Shown: positions 44,110-53,311, numbered from the stretch's first letter. The stretch is 64,000 nt of DNA from Aphanocapsa sp. GSE-SYN-MK-11-07L (GCA_019359715.1 JAHHGS010000139.1:124001-188000), one strand, 5' to 3'. A program made the numbers and translations. The notes: generated by a model from the letters alone, not told the origin.

Positions 44110-44735
44110 CGCTGTTACTTGAAATCGGTATAGCATCACTTTTAAAGAGCTGTGAAAAAGGGCTGCAAAGTTTAAGTCTAAAACAGACTTTAAAACGATA
44201 ATGGGTCTAGTTGAAGGCAACCAGACCCTTAAAAATTTTGCAATGAATTAAGTTTTCCTAGAACTAATGACGGGTGAACAGAATCAGCAATTAATCCACA
44301 CTAGCTACACACTTCAGTCTTAACCAGACTAGCTTAGAGGAGCTTACTGCTTAACCTCTCACGGCAGAAACATCTAGCCGATAGCAATTGCCGATGTGAG
44401 TCAATGAAAACGAATAGAACGCTGACCGATGAGAGTCTTTTCTGATGTTAAACTGCGATCGCTAACAATGTTGTTCTACAGTTACTCAACAATTTTAAGA
44501 CTCTTCAAATCAAACCTATTTCTACTCCAGAACCAGAACTGGGAGGCACGAGCTCTAGCTCTTTCTTTTCACTACCGAGGATTGGTTTGTGCCTAGATTC
44601 AAACTAACATCAATTTCTGGAAACAACCGGTCAATTTACTAAAGTTTATACCCATTTGCAGTCTGCAACAAATCCTTGATAGCACTTTGCGAATTAGGCT
44701 AAGAGAGCGATTTACGCTAGAAAATTTTATTCGAT
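44110..44735. other. 626-bp intergenic region with RNA-like hairpins
   Basis: Between the pgk terminator and the TolB-like gene. It contains a hairpin at 44171-44194 (TAAGTCT with AGACTTTA) and a stronger one at 44203-44228 (GGGTCT-A-GTTG pairing CAAC-C-AGACCC with a 4-nt AAGG loop), followed by TTAAAAATTTT. No tRNA or gene is seen. Possible untranslated RNA or long leader. Confidence 0.5.
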
Positions 44736-45326
44736 TTGCCTAAAATTCCTAACCTCAATTGTTCTAACCGCTACCGTAACTTGGTGATTAAGTTTTTGCG
44801 ATCGATATTACTGCCCAGTTTGGTTGGGCTGCTGGCGGGATGTACAAACTCAGGCTTTTTGGTGCTACCAACCCAAAACTTTGGGAATAGTCTGAATAGC
44901 GTCAACCTTGAGCAGGAGCCTAACTTTTCTTACGATGGCCGATATATGGTCTTTGCCAGCGATCGGCTTGGCTATCGTGCCGTCTTTCTATTTGATGTTC
45001 AGCAGCGACGCCTGATTAACCTGCCCGGTCTGAATACGCCGGGCGTGATGCAAGACCAGCCAGACATCAATGCGGATGGACGCTACATAGTCTATGTTTC
45101 TGAGACGCGAGGGAAGCCAGATGTTTATGTCTACGATCGCATTTCTCGCCAGAATCAGTTGATTACTGGTAATATCTTGGGAAACATTCGCCACCCCACG
45201 ATCAGCGGCGATGGGCGATTCATTGGTTTTCAGCTTGATCGAAATGGTCAGTGGGATATAGAAATTTTTGATCGAGGGCCAGGCGCGCGATCGCTGGGCC
45301 CACCCGTTTCTCCCCCTTCGCCATAG
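44736..45326 (+). CDS. TolB-like beta-propeller lipoprotein
   Basis: A predicted lipoprotein with signal VIKFLRSILLPSLVGLLAGC (lipobox LLAGC). The TTG at 44736 opens a longer frame; a GTG at 44784 puts the start right before the signal and is the better start, giving 180 residues. Three WD40/PD40-like repeats follow: NFSYDGRYMVFASDR, DINADGRYIVYVSETRGKPDVYVYD and TISGDGRFIGFQLDRNGQWDIE. It is short for a full propeller. An envelope-binding role is likely but unproven. Confidence 0.7.
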   Translation: MPKIPNLNCSNRYRNLVIKFLRSILLPSLVGLLAGCTNSGFLVLPTQNFGNSLNSVNLEQEPNFSYDGRYMVFASDRLGYRAVFLFDVQQRRLINLPGLNTPGVMQDQPDINADGRYIVYVSETRGKPDVYVYDRISRQNQLITGNILGNIRHPTISGDGRFIGFQLDRNGQWDIEIFDRGPGARSLGPPVSPPSP

Positions 45327-45540
45327 CCAGCAATCTAGCCGCTTAGAATCAAGGTATAGGGGACTAAATCGCGAATCTACATCACCTGGCAAAATGACTT
45401 CTGGAGTGCAGCCTTCAGATCAATCGCATCGACCTTTAGCGCCGATCTGGATTAGCTTGATGACGATTAGCGAAAACTCAACCTTCCAGTCAAGACATTG
45501 CCTAAATTATCCCAGCGGCGAGTGAGCGTCATCTGGAGCA

Positions 45541-47097
45541 GTGGACAAACCTATGACGGCAAACAACCCAGTGACAGTTTTCCCCCCAGACGAATACAAC
45601 AAAGCTCTGGTTGCCCACGTCCATCCCCCAGATTGGGTCAATCCGCAGCCCGTTGATTGCTATGACTTAGTTGTGTTGGGGGGTGGTACAGCCGGACTGG
45701 TGGCGGCCGGTGGGGCGGCCAGTTTAGGAATTGGGCTTAAAGTTGCTCTGGTTGAAAGTCATCTCTTGGGTGGAGACTGCCTCAACTTTGGCTGTGTGCC
45801 TTCTAAAACGCTTCTGCGATCGGGGCGGGCTGTGGCGGATGTCCGAGCGGCAGTTAACTTTGGTGTGGAATTGCCTCCGGGGATTGAAATTAACTTTTCA
45901 GCCGTGATGGAGCGGCTGCGACGGGTAAGGGCAACAATCAGCCATCACGATTCTGCCCAGCGGTTCAGCCAAGAATTTGGCGTAGACGTGTTTTTGGGCA
46001 AAGGACAGTTCACGGACAACCAAACGATTAGCGCTGAGGGCGTGCCGCTACGGTTTAAGAAAGCCGTGATTGCGACCGGCGCACGGGCAGCCCAACTCCA
46101 AATTCCTGGACTGTCAGAAGTTGGCTACCTGACGAATGAAACTGTCTTTTCACTAACCGAGCGCCCGCAGCGATTGGCCGTAATTGGGGCTGGGCCCGTC
46201 GGCTGCGAATTGGCCCAAGCCTTTAATGACTTGGGTTCCCAGGTAATCTTGCTGCACAAAAATTCCCACATTCTCGATCGCGAAGATGCTGATGCGGCTG
46301 AGATTCTACAACAAACACTGCTGACAGAAGGCATTCGACTGATTTTAGGCTGCCAACTGGAACGAGTTGAAAAAATCGACGGCGGTAAAGTTCTGCATCT
46401 GCGCTGCAACGGCAATTTGGAGTTCGTGATTGTAGATGAAATTCTGCTGGCCGCCGGGCGATCGCCCAATGTCGAGAATCTAAATCTGGCCGCTGTGGGT
46501 GTGGCGTGGGATCAGCGAGGAGTCAAAGTCAACGATTACCTGCAAACCAGTAACCCAAAAATTTTTGCAGCCGGAGATATTTGCATGGATTGGAAATTTA
46601 CCCACGCTGCCGATGCGGCTGCCCGGATTGTGATTAGAAATGCCCTCTTTGCTCCCTTCGGTTTGGGACGCTCAAAATTGAGTCAATTGGTCATGCCCTG
46701 GACAACTTACACCCATCCCGAAATTGCCCATGTTGGCCTGTACGAGCGGTCAGCCCAAGCGCAGGGCATTGCCGTTGAAACCATCATGATTCCGTTTAAC
46801 GATCTAGACCGCGCGATCGCCGATGGGGAAGAAGTGGGATTTGTGAAAATTCATCATCGGCGGGGCAGTGATCAAATTGTGGGCGCAACGATTGTTGCTA
46901 AACACGCAGGAGAAATGATCAGCGAACTGACAGTGGCGATCGCTCACAAAATTGGTTTAAATAAACTGGCTCAAGTGATCCATCCTTACCCAACTCAAGC
47001 AGAGGCGATCAAACAAGCCGCAGATATCTATCAAAGAAAGAGTTTTGCAAATCCTTGGACTCAGACATTGCTTAAACTTTTAAACAAGCTGACCTAA
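45541..47097 (+). CDS. NAD(P)/FAD-dependent disulfide oxidoreductase, mercuric reductase-like
   Basis: A 518-residue flavoprotein of the dihydrolipoamide dehydrogenase/mercuric reductase family. The redox-active CxxxxC is intact (C80, C85 in GGDCLNFGCVPSKTLL). FAD binding LVVLGGGTAGL, the NAD motif VIGAGPVGCELAQAFNDLG, AAGD in IFAAGDIC, and the dimer interface with the C-terminal His in VIHPYPTQAEAIK are visible. The N-terminal extension of about 40 residues is not a heavy-metal domain with CxxC. A GTG at 45541 or ATG at 45553 can start. It may reduce mercury or a small disulfide; substrate unknown. Confidence 0.88.
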   Translation: MDKPMTANNPVTVFPPDEYNKALVAHVHPPDWVNPQPVDCYDLVVLGGGTAGLVAAGGAASLGIGLKVALVESHLLGGDCLNFGCVPSKTLLRSGRAVADVRAAVNFGVELPPGIEINFSAVMERLRRVRATISHHDSAQRFSQEFGVDVFLGKGQFTDNQTISAEGVPLRFKKAVIATGARAAQLQIPGLSEVGYLTNETVFSLTERPQRLAVIGAGPVGCELAQAFNDLGSQVILLHKNSHILDREDADAAEILQQTLLTEGIRLILGCQLERVEKIDGGKVLHLRCNGNLEFVIVDEILLAAGRSPNVENLNLAAVGVAWDQRGVKVNDYLQTSNPKIFAAGDICMDWKFTHAADAAARIVIRNALFAPFGLGRSKLSQLVMPWTTYTHPEIAHVGLYERSAQAQGIAVETIMIPFNDLDRAIADGEEVGFVKIHHRRGSDQIVGATIVAKHAGEMISELTVAIAHKIGLNKLAQVIHPYPTQAEAIKQAADIYQRKSFANPWTQTLLKLLNKLT

Positions 47098-47132
47098 ACT
47101 TAGGCCAGCGTTCATGAGCAAGAGCATCTCTT

Positions 47133-47486
47133 ATGACTGTAAAAAAAATTGAGAAGCTGCTGAAGCAAGCTTTGCTGCAAGAAGGCAAAATGGAATGTCA
47201 ACTATACGAGCATGAACTTATAGAAGTTCTAGACGACTTGAGGTTGTCTATGAAAAGAGACAAAGATGATTATATTTTTACCGTGACAGAAAATCGTGGG
47301 CACGTAGGGATGCTGCTGATTGAAAAATCAGGAGAGGTACATATAGATGAGCAGGCTAGAGAAAGACTAAAAGTTCTATGGCCGGCTGCGTATGAAAGCA
47401 ACATCAAAAAAATGATCCCAGATTTCGCTCAACAACTTTACGGAGGTGACTTACCGATCAACGGGGTTAAAGTTTATCGGAGATAG
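47133..47486 (+). CDS. Conserved hypothetical protein upstream of the Cas4-like nuclease
   Basis: A 117-residue charged cytoplasmic protein without signal or membrane segment. N-terminal basic helix (VKKIEKLLKQALLQEGK), then strands (DDYIFTVTENRGHVGMLLIEKSGEVHID) and a C-terminal part with YGGDLPINGVKVYRR. It ends 18 nt before the nuclease gene on the same strand, so the two may form an operon. The sequence composition looks like a real protein. Family not recognised. Confidence 0.6.
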   Translation: MTVKKIEKLLKQALLQEGKMECQLYEHELIEVLDDLRLSMKRDKDDYIFTVTENRGHVGMLLIEKSGEVHIDEQARERLKVLWPAAYESNIKKMIPDFAQQLYGGDLPINGVKVYRR

Positions 47487-47504
47487 AATTTACTGGCAGT
47501 CGCC

Positions 47505-48350
47505 ATGCTTAATACCCTAGATTCAACCGCAATTCAGATGCAGCTTTCGCAGGGGCATTTGAGCGTTTTGTCTACTTGCCCACGCAAGTTTCAGCACTTG
47601 TATTTAGATCAATTGGGTTTGCACCAAGACCCCCAGCTTCAAGAGCGCTTAGATTTAGGCGCTCAGTTTCACCAACTAATGCAGCAGCAAGAATTAGGAC
47701 TGTCGGTAGAGTCTGTTAGCCTGGCGAACTTGAGTTTGCAGCGCTGGTTAGCCGCCTTTAGCGCTCAGCCACCAGCGATGATTAGCGGCGATCGCCAAAG
47801 CGAACAGCGGCGAATTCTCCAATTTGAAGGCTATCTGCTGATTGCCGTCTACGACTTGCTAATTGAAGGGGCAGAGCAGGCTCAAATTTTAGATTGGAAA
47901 ACCTATGCTCGTCCGCCTGCCAACTTGCAAACTGCTTGGCAGACTCGCCTCTACCTGTTTATGCTGGCTGAAACCAGCGATTACCCTCCTGAACAACTTT
48001 CGATCACCTATTGGTTTGCTGAAGCGAACAACCGGGCTAAGTGCAGTTTGACCTTTGCCTATACTCAGACCCAGCACGAACAAACTCGTCAAGAGTTAAG
48101 CCAACGCCTCAGGCAATTGACAAGCTGGCTAACTGGATATCAGGCAGGGCAATCTTTACCCCAAGTGCCAATTTCTGCCAATGAGTGCAGTAAATGCAGC
48201 TTCGATCTACGCTGCGACCGCGCAGCGTCTCCTGTGGAGAATCGCGCCGGATTGGTTTCAGAAGCTCAGCTTAGTCCTGAGACTTTTATCGGCAGCCTTG
48301 AACTGGCGATCGCAACGGATATCAATCAGATTCCAGAAATTCCGCTGTGA
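47505..48350 (+). CDS. Cas4/RecB-like PD-(D/E)XK nuclease with predicted 4Fe-4S cluster
   Basis: A 281-residue predicted DNA exonuclease. The nuclease core shows FH at 55-56, Asp117 in AVYDLL, LDWKT with D130 and K132, and QTRLYLFM. Cysteines at 25 (STCPRKF) and 228, 231, 237 (ECSKCSFDLRC) match the four ligands of the Cas4/AddB cluster. No cas gene or repeat array is in the window, so a recombination or repair role is more likely than CRISPR adaptation. The upstream small gene may be a partner. Confidence 0.85.
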   Translation: MLNTLDSTAIQMQLSQGHLSVLSTCPRKFQHLYLDQLGLHQDPQLQERLDLGAQFHQLMQQQELGLSVESVSLANLSLQRWLAAFSAQPPAMISGDRQSEQRRILQFEGYLLIAVYDLLIEGAEQAQILDWKTYARPPANLQTAWQTRLYLFMLAETSDYPPEQLSITYWFAEANNRAKCSLTFAYTQTQHEQTRQELSQRLRQLTSWLTGYQAGQSLPQVPISANECSKCSFDLRCDRAASPVENRAGLVSEAQLSPETFIGSLELAIATDINQIPEIPL

Positions 48351-48423
48351 GGAATCCTTGACCTGGCATCGTCAAGCTATAAACAGGGGTTTGTCACAAC
48401 AGCTTCGCAAAGCTATCCAAGCC

Positions 48424-49251
48424 CTAGACGAGTGTTCTGATGTGAGCCGCGATCGCCTTGGGTTGCTCAATCATGCCCAGGTGGCCACAATTTGCTAGTT
48501 CAATCACATTTGGCTGTCCTGCTTTGGCCAAGCGATGAAAGCTGGCTAAATGGTAGACATATCGAAGTTCCATAATCGGGTCTTGCTGTCCGGCCAAAAA
48601 ATAAACTGGCTGCTGTAAGTCGCTCACTAGCTGAGGCAATTGTTCAACTTCCGCCTGAGTTGTCGATTCTAGCAGTGCCCCTAAAGCTGCTGCTGGATTA
48701 GCGACCAGTAAATCAGCTAACCGCTGTTTACCCCAATGCCGCGCCACCGGCTGAGCAACGCTGGCTCGGCTAAACAGCCAGTCCATCAGGGGCAGGTTTG
48801 CGAGCCAGGCCGGCCGTGAGCGAACAATCCAAGCTCCAGCCGTCCGAAATCGCTCGAATTCAGCTTGCAAATAAATGCCGCCGCCAGCATTGAGGCAAAT
48901 CACCCCTTGCACTTGGGCTGGCAGTTGAGCGGCTGTCCAGAGGGCGATCGCCCCTCCCAGCGAATGCCCCACTAACCAACATTGATTAATTTGCAGGTGT
49001 TGCAGCAGCAGGGCTAAATCTTCGGCATAGGCAGCCGGGGTATAGGCCCTAGCTGAGCCTGCTAACGCGGCCGAACCAGCAAATCCGCGCAGGTCGTAGG
49101 TCAGGCACTGATAATCCGTGGCCAAATCTTGCACCAAGGGCTGCCAGTATTGACGACTGAGTAGCCAGCCATGCACAAACACCAGCGCTGTTTGAGCGGT
49201 GCCTGCGAGTTCATAGGTATGATCAACGCCGAACAGAGCGATCGCTGCCAT
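48424..49251 (-). CDS. Alpha/beta hydrolase
   Basis: A 275-residue hydrolase. The oxyanion region VFVHGWLLSRQYW, nucleophile Ser in VGHSLGGA, acid Asp in AGQQDPIM and catalytic His in NCGHLGMIEQP are all in place. It is therefore probably an active esterase or lactonase of the alpha/beta fold. It converges with the Cas4-like gene. Substrate unknown. Confidence 0.87.
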   Translation of the reverse strand: MAAIALFGVDHTYELAGTAQTALVFVHGWLLSRQYWQPLVQDLATDYQCLTYDLRGFAGSAALAGSARAYTPAAYAEDLALLLQHLQINQCWLVGHSLGGAIALWTAAQLPAQVQGVICLNAGGGIYLQAEFERFRTAGAWIVRSRPAWLANLPLMDWLFSRASVAQPVARHWGKQRLADLLVANPAAALGALLESTTQAEVEQLPQLVSDLQQPVYFLAGQQDPIMELRYVYHLASFHRLAKAGQPNVIELANCGHLGMIEQPKAIAAHIRTLV

Positions 49252-49310
49252 CTTTAAGGATGAGTTTCTTCAACTGAACTCTAGCCTACAGCGATTTCAA
49301 ATCACCTGAA

Positions 49311-50030
49311 CTATTGCTGGGGATTGATCAGGCGCTGCTTAATGCTTTCAGCCATATGTTGGCCCAAATAGTCAGGAATTGGATTTCCGTTGGGGCCCAT
49401 CAGATAAAGCGTTAACCGCACCCGGCCCCGCCAAGCCATAAAGTTGGCATTGACCACCAGCAAATCTTCCTGCCAAATTGCGTACATGACTCGATAAATT
49501 AAACTGGGCTGACTCTCGGCTTCAACCAGTAATGCCGGCAGGTGAAACACAGGGTCGATAAAAAAGCTGGTTTCTAATCCCTGTAATCCTCCCTTGAGGT
49601 TCAGCTCCGATATTTTCTCCACTTCAACTTGATCGGCTAGAGCCGCTCGAATTGAGCGGCAGAGGCTGTCTCTGCCTTTTTGAGAGAGAGCTTTGCCCTT
49701 GTGGGACAAGGTTAATCTCAAAAATACCAGCAGCGGTAAGCGGACTTGTCCGTAGAGGCTGAAGTTATGCTGGGTCAGTCCATAGGCAGCAATCAGGCCA
49801 AAAATATCACTCAGCACAGAAGACTGATTCCGACAGGCAAACTGAAGGTGAGTTCTTTCAGCTTCAGTTTGGAGTTGAATCACAGGTTGACGGGTTTTTT
49901 GCAGCTCAAAGGCTAACTGCAAATTCTGAAATTGAATTTCACTGCTGACAAACTGTTCATAAAATTCTGGAAATGCCTGATTAAAGCGCTTGAGCAATTC
50001 CAGGGTAGAAGTCTGAACGTCTGAAGTCAT
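49311..50030 (-). CDS. Protein with two ACT-like segments
   Basis: A 239-residue cytoplasmic protein. Two segments resemble ACT domains of GlnD-type proteins: NQSSVLSDIFGLIAAYGL at about 68-90 and SLIYRVMYAIWQEDLLVVN at about 177-196, both with the beta-alpha-beta look and following the amino-acid-binding loop spacing. No catalytic domain is fused. It may sense an amino acid or contact a partner. Family assignment is by eye only. Confidence 0.5.
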   Translation of the reverse strand: MTSDVQTSTLELLKRFNQAFPEFYEQFVSSEIQFQNLQLAFELQKTRQPVIQLQTEAERTHLQFACRNQSSVLSDIFGLIAAYGLTQHNFSLYGQVRLPLLVFLRLTLSHKGKALSQKGRDSLCRSIRAALADQVEVEKISELNLKGGLQGLETSFFIDPVFHLPALLVEAESQPSLIYRVMYAIWQEDLLVVNANFMAWRGRVRLTLYLMGPNGNPIPDYLGQHMAESIKQRLINPQQ

Positions 50031-50244
50031 AACAAATAATTGGGAGATCGCACAGGGACGCTTAGAAATAGCAACACCAAAAAATGATTGACCTCAGTAG
50101 CACTACTTACACTGTGGTCATTGGCGTTAAGTATACTAGCTGTTAAGCGGCAGTCAGCATCGGTAAGGCATTGGCTTTCAATCAGGTGCTTTTGCAGATT
50201 CGGCCGATCGCACTCTCATAAATCTACCCTCCCCGTCCGGTTGC

Positions 50245-50781
50245 ATGAGTTTTTGGAAAAGCCTATTCAGTGGTCAAAGCGTCTCTGCGTCATCGACTGT
50301 TGTTCCCCTTGATCCTGCGATAGACCAGAACAATCCTGCCTATACCTCAAATAGCGCTGAACCGCGAGTTTTCTTCAGCAAAGATCGCGACATTGACCTT
50401 TACGAGCTAGAAGAACTGTGTGATGCTGTCGGTTGGTCTCGCCGTCCGCTCAGAAAAGTCAAAAAGGCAATTCAGCATAGCTTTGTTGTCGTGACCATGT
50501 GGGAACAGCGGGGCAGCTATCGCCGGCTGGTTGGCTTCTCAAGGGCCACCTCTGATCATGCGTTTAACGCCACGATCTGGGATGTCGTGGTACACCCAGA
50601 CTACCAGGGCAAAGGCTTTGGCAAAGCCCTGATGAAGCAAATTATCAAAGAACTGCGGGGCGAGGACATTAGCAACATTACTTTGTTTGCCGACCCCCAG
50701 GTGGTAAATTTTTATCGGGGTCTTGGCTTTATGTCCGATCCAGAGGGCATCAAGGGGATGTTTTGGTATCCCAGCCGTTGA
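50245..50781 (+). CDS. ycf52: GNAT acetyltransferase, Ycf52 type
   Basis: A 178-residue N-acetyltransferase of the Ycf52 group found in cyanobacteria and red-algal plastids. The acetyl-CoA loop is seen in [16 protein letters not shown] (Q/R-x-x-G-x-G/A), with an upstream strand IWDVVVHP and NFYRGLGFM at the end of the fold. The first 45 residues are polar and family variable. Start ATG 50245; no strong Shine-Dalgarno. A tRNA-Pro follows after 117 nt. Confidence 0.88.
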   Translation: MSFWKSLFSGQSVSASSTVVPLDPAIDQNNPAYTSNSAEPRVFFSKDRDIDLYELEELCDAVGWSRRPLRKVKKAIQHSFVVVTMWEQRGSYRRLVGFSRATSDHAFNATIWDVVVHPDYQGKGFGKALMKQIIKELRGEDISNITLFADPQVVNFYRGLGFMSDPEGIKGMFWYPSR

Positions 50782-50897
50782 GATTGTTTAGCCGTCGTTA
50801 ACCATTGGTTAAATTGCGAGAGTTTGTGAAAAAAGTTCTCTAGGAACCCTTTCTCACAAACTAAATCAGATTGCTATAGAATGGAGGCTGGCTACAA

Positions 50898-50971
50898 CGG
50901 GATGTAGCGCAGCTTGGTAGCGCGCCTGCTTTGGGAGCAGGATGTCGCAGGTTCGAATCCTGTCATCCCGA
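50898..50971 (+). tRNA. tRNA-Pro (UGG)
   Basis: A 74-nt tRNA: acceptor CGGGATG with CATCCCG and discriminator A at 50971, D-arm GCGC-AGCTTGGTA-GCGC, anticodon arm CCTGC-TTTGGGA-GCAGG (anticodon TGG), T-arm CAGGTTCGAATCCTG. CCA is not encoded. The next gene starts 27 nt later. Confidence 0.95.
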
Positions 50972-50998
50972 TCGCAAAAACTGAGTGAGTCAGCCAGC

Positions 50999-52354
50999 AT
51001 GGCTAGGGATTATGACCTGGTAATTATTGGTGGAACCAAGGCGGGGCTGCAAGCAGCGATCGCCGCTGTCCGTCAAAACGCCAGGGTTGCTCTGGTTGCC
51101 CCTCTACCGTTTGCAGCAGAGTCAGCTTGGGCAAATCAAGCTTTGGGAAAATTTACTCAGGATTATGATCAGACTAGCTGGCAAGCAGATCATCATCTAG
51201 AGCTAAAGGCCCGGCGCGCTCAGGCGGCCCAGTGGATTAGTGCCCAAGTGGCCAGCCTGAAAGCTGAATATGCGCCTGCCTACTTAACTAGCTTAGGAAT
51301 TGATTTAATCACGAGTTTCGGTCAGTTTCAGCCCCAGCCTAAACTCCATTTTTTTGCGGCAGGACGAATGCTGCGATCGCAAGCCTACCTGATTGCTTCT
51401 GACCGGCCCGAGGCTGGTATTCTTGGCTTGTCTCCAGGGAATTACCTGACTCCCGACACGCTTTGGCCACACCTGCAAAAGCGGCTGCAAACTGACGCAA
51501 GCAAGTGGTTGGTTGTGAGTGACCAGCCGATTGGGATTGAACTGGCTCAAGCTTTAACTCGTCTGGGTGAGCAGGTGATCATAGTTATTGCAGGCAACTC
51601 TTTGTTGCCCCAAGAAGATCCGCAAACTGTCTTTTGGCTCCAAACTCAGCTTGAAGCGGCTGGGATCTCAATTTTGACCCAAACCACCCTCCAAGCGGCT
51701 AAACCAGCGGGTGAAGGCTGGTTAGTATTTCTCAATTCTGCTCAGAAGCCCCTACATGTCGATCAAATTTTGGTTTGTCAATCAGGAAATGGGGCAGATG
51801 TGCTCAATCTTGACTCAATTTGGGTACGCTACGATCAGCAGCGAGTTTGGGTCAACGATCGGCTGCAAACAAGTCAGCCCCAGATTTATGCCTGTGGCGA
51901 CCTGTTGGGGGGGTATACCGTCTCCCAAATTACCGATCAGGAAGCCAGCCTTGCTGTCTACAACGCCTTGCATCGTTCAAAGTGCAGGATTGACTATCGC
52001 TGCCTAGCTTGGAGCTTGCAAACCAAACCAGTTTGGGCTCGGGTCGGCATGAGCGAAACTCAAGCCAGAGCAACGTATGGAGCAGACAGTGTGGAACAAG
52101 CTAACCTAACCTTTGCCCAAAGACTGCTCGCGGGTGAGTCCCCTGAGTTGTGCCAGCTTGTCGTGCATCGCAACGGGCTGATTCTGGGGGCAACGATTTT
52201 GAGTCCGTTAGCGATGGAGTTGATTCAAGTTGTGAGGCTGTTTTTACAGCAGCGCCTGAAAGTTTCAGCTTTGGCTAAGTTGGCAACGGGTTCAGCCAAC
52301 TCCTGCGAAATTGTTTACCAAACTGCTGCCAAAATTTTATCGAGGTCGCGTTAA
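50999..52354 (+). CDS. Degenerate flavoprotein, disulfide-oxidoreductase-like but without redox cysteines
   Basis: A 451-residue protein from ATG 50999; the frame before it is tRNA-Pro. Overall order matches the disulfide oxidoreductases: Rossmann start DLVIIGGTKAGLQAA, a central NAD region (LVVSDQPIGIELAQALTRLGEQV), YACGD and a C-terminal interface domain. Two key features are altered. The first dinucleotide motif is GGTKAG instead of GxGxxG, and the CxxxxC redox pair is absent (PFAAESAWANQALGKF in that place). FAD may bind weakly and disulfide chemistry is not possible. The next gene starts 2 nt later. Confidence 0.8.
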   Translation: MARDYDLVIIGGTKAGLQAAIAAVRQNARVALVAPLPFAAESAWANQALGKFTQDYDQTSWQADHHLELKARRAQAAQWISAQVASLKAEYAPAYLTSLGIDLITSFGQFQPQPKLHFFAAGRMLRSQAYLIASDRPEAGILGLSPGNYLTPDTLWPHLQKRLQTDASKWLVVSDQPIGIELAQALTRLGEQVIIVIAGNSLLPQEDPQTVFWLQTQLEAAGISILTQTTLQAAKPAGEGWLVFLNSAQKPLHVDQILVCQSGNGADVLNLDSIWVRYDQQRVWVNDRLQTSQPQIYACGDLLGGYTVSQITDQEASLAVYNALHRSKCRIDYRCLAWSLQTKPVWARVGMSETQARATYGADSVEQANLTFAQRLLAGESPELCQLVVHRNGLILGATILSPLAMELIQVVRLFLQQRLKVSALAKLATGSANSCEIVYQTAAKILSRSR

Positions 52355-52356
52355 CT

Positions 52357-52932
52357 ATGCATCCTGAAGCAATTTCCCCTTTTTTGAACGAGATCTTTGG
52401 CTCGGCGGTAGAAATTCTTGAACCAGGCTCCTGGCAAATCGATACACCAGAGTTTCGGCTACTGGTTTTGCTGTCGGAAGATCATTCTTGGCTGCGGGCG
52501 CTCACCCCGATCGCTCCCCAGGCAGATGTCGAATCCTTACTGCCAGAGCTAATGGCCGCCAATTTCGACCTGACTCAAGAAACCCGCTATGCCCTCTATC
52601 AAGGAGTGCTGTGGGGAGTCTTTCACCACAGTTTGAAGGCACTAGACTCCGAGGATTTTTCAACGGCCTTAGCTCGGCTGGTTGGGCTACGTAACCGAGG
52701 CTTATCGGAATGCTACAACTTGTTGATTGAGAAGCGAATTCGCCAAATTATTGGCGTAGCCAAAACCCAAGGACAGTCGCTGGAAACGACAATGCAAAGC
52801 CTCGATCGCCTTTATCAAGAAGGCATGATGGGAAATTTAACCCAGAGTCGAGACTCGATGGAAGAGACGCTATCCGCTTGGCGGTATCAGCTAGAGCGCC
52901 TCTGGCCTGAAGTTGAAGCTGCCTCGGTTTAA
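52357..52932 (+). CDS. Conserved cyanobacterial protein, operon partner of degenerate flavoprotein
   Basis: A 191-residue acidic cytoplasmic protein of mixed alpha/beta character, starting 2 nt after the flavoprotein stop. Features: WQIDTPEFRLLVLLSEDHSWLRALTPIAPQADVE and LLPELMAANFDLTQETRYALYQGVLWGVFHH. The strand-helix order with a conserved hydrophobic patch recalls CesT-type chaperone folds, a loose likeness only. A chaperone or partner role with the flavoprotein is inference from spacing. I do not recognise the family. Confidence 0.6.
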   Translation: MHPEAISPFLNEIFGSAVEILEPGSWQIDTPEFRLLVLLSEDHSWLRALTPIAPQADVESLLPELMAANFDLTQETRYALYQGVLWGVFHHSLKALDSEDFSTALARLVGLRNRGLSECYNLLIEKRIRQIIGVAKTQGQSLETTMQSLDRLYQEGMMGNLTQSRDSMEETLSAWRYQLERLWPEVEAASV

Positions 52933-52985
52933 GATCAAAAAATCAATCAAACCGACGGTAACCGCATTCAAGCCTCAAAGCAATA

Positions 52986-53282
52986 TCAGCAATCGGCTGC
53001 AACAAGCAGCGGCTCAAAATTCTCCCAGGTTAGGGCAGGTTCCAGGTAACACGGTTGACTGGGATTGTAGGGCGCCTGAAGGCGAGCAATGGTTAGAATC
53101 GTCGCCCCCGCTGGCAGAACCGGAATATCGGGGTCAGCGGCTGTGGCGCGAATTAGAGAGCTAGAAAACCCTTTAAAGATCATCACCTGATCAAATTCAC
53201 CCTCAACCTCAGCCTCGACAAGCAAGACCTCTTGAGGATGTTTTGCGCTGTAATGCTCTAGGCGATCGCCAAAGGTTGCCAT
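52986..53282 (-). CDS. Small conserved soluble protein of unknown function
   Basis: A 98-residue protein from ATG 53282. It has a beta-rich pattern (EVLLVEAEVEGEFDQVMIFKGFSSSLIRATAADPDIPVLPAG) and a conserved-looking C-terminus (RLQAPYNPSQPCYLEP). It resembles a small family I associate with cyanobacteria and plant plastids, but the assignment is from memory and uncertain. It is convergent with the preceding gene and followed by the DUF3177 gene upstream on the same strand. Confidence 0.6.
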   Translation of the reverse strand: MATFGDRLEHYSAKHPQEVLLVEAEVEGEFDQVMIFKGFSSSLIRATAADPDIPVLPAGATILTIARLQAPYNPSQPCYLEPALTWENFEPLLVAADC

Positions 53283-53311
53283 CTTTGTTACCTTCTGCCT
53301 TTTTGCTAACC

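Noticed and set aside
45268-45525. 85-residue frame after the TolB-like gene
   Set aside because: Overlaps the preceding gene, composition not protein-like, no Shine-Dalgarno.
47505-48350. CRISPR-Cas adaptation gene
   Set aside because: No cas1, cas2 or repeat array anywhere in the window.
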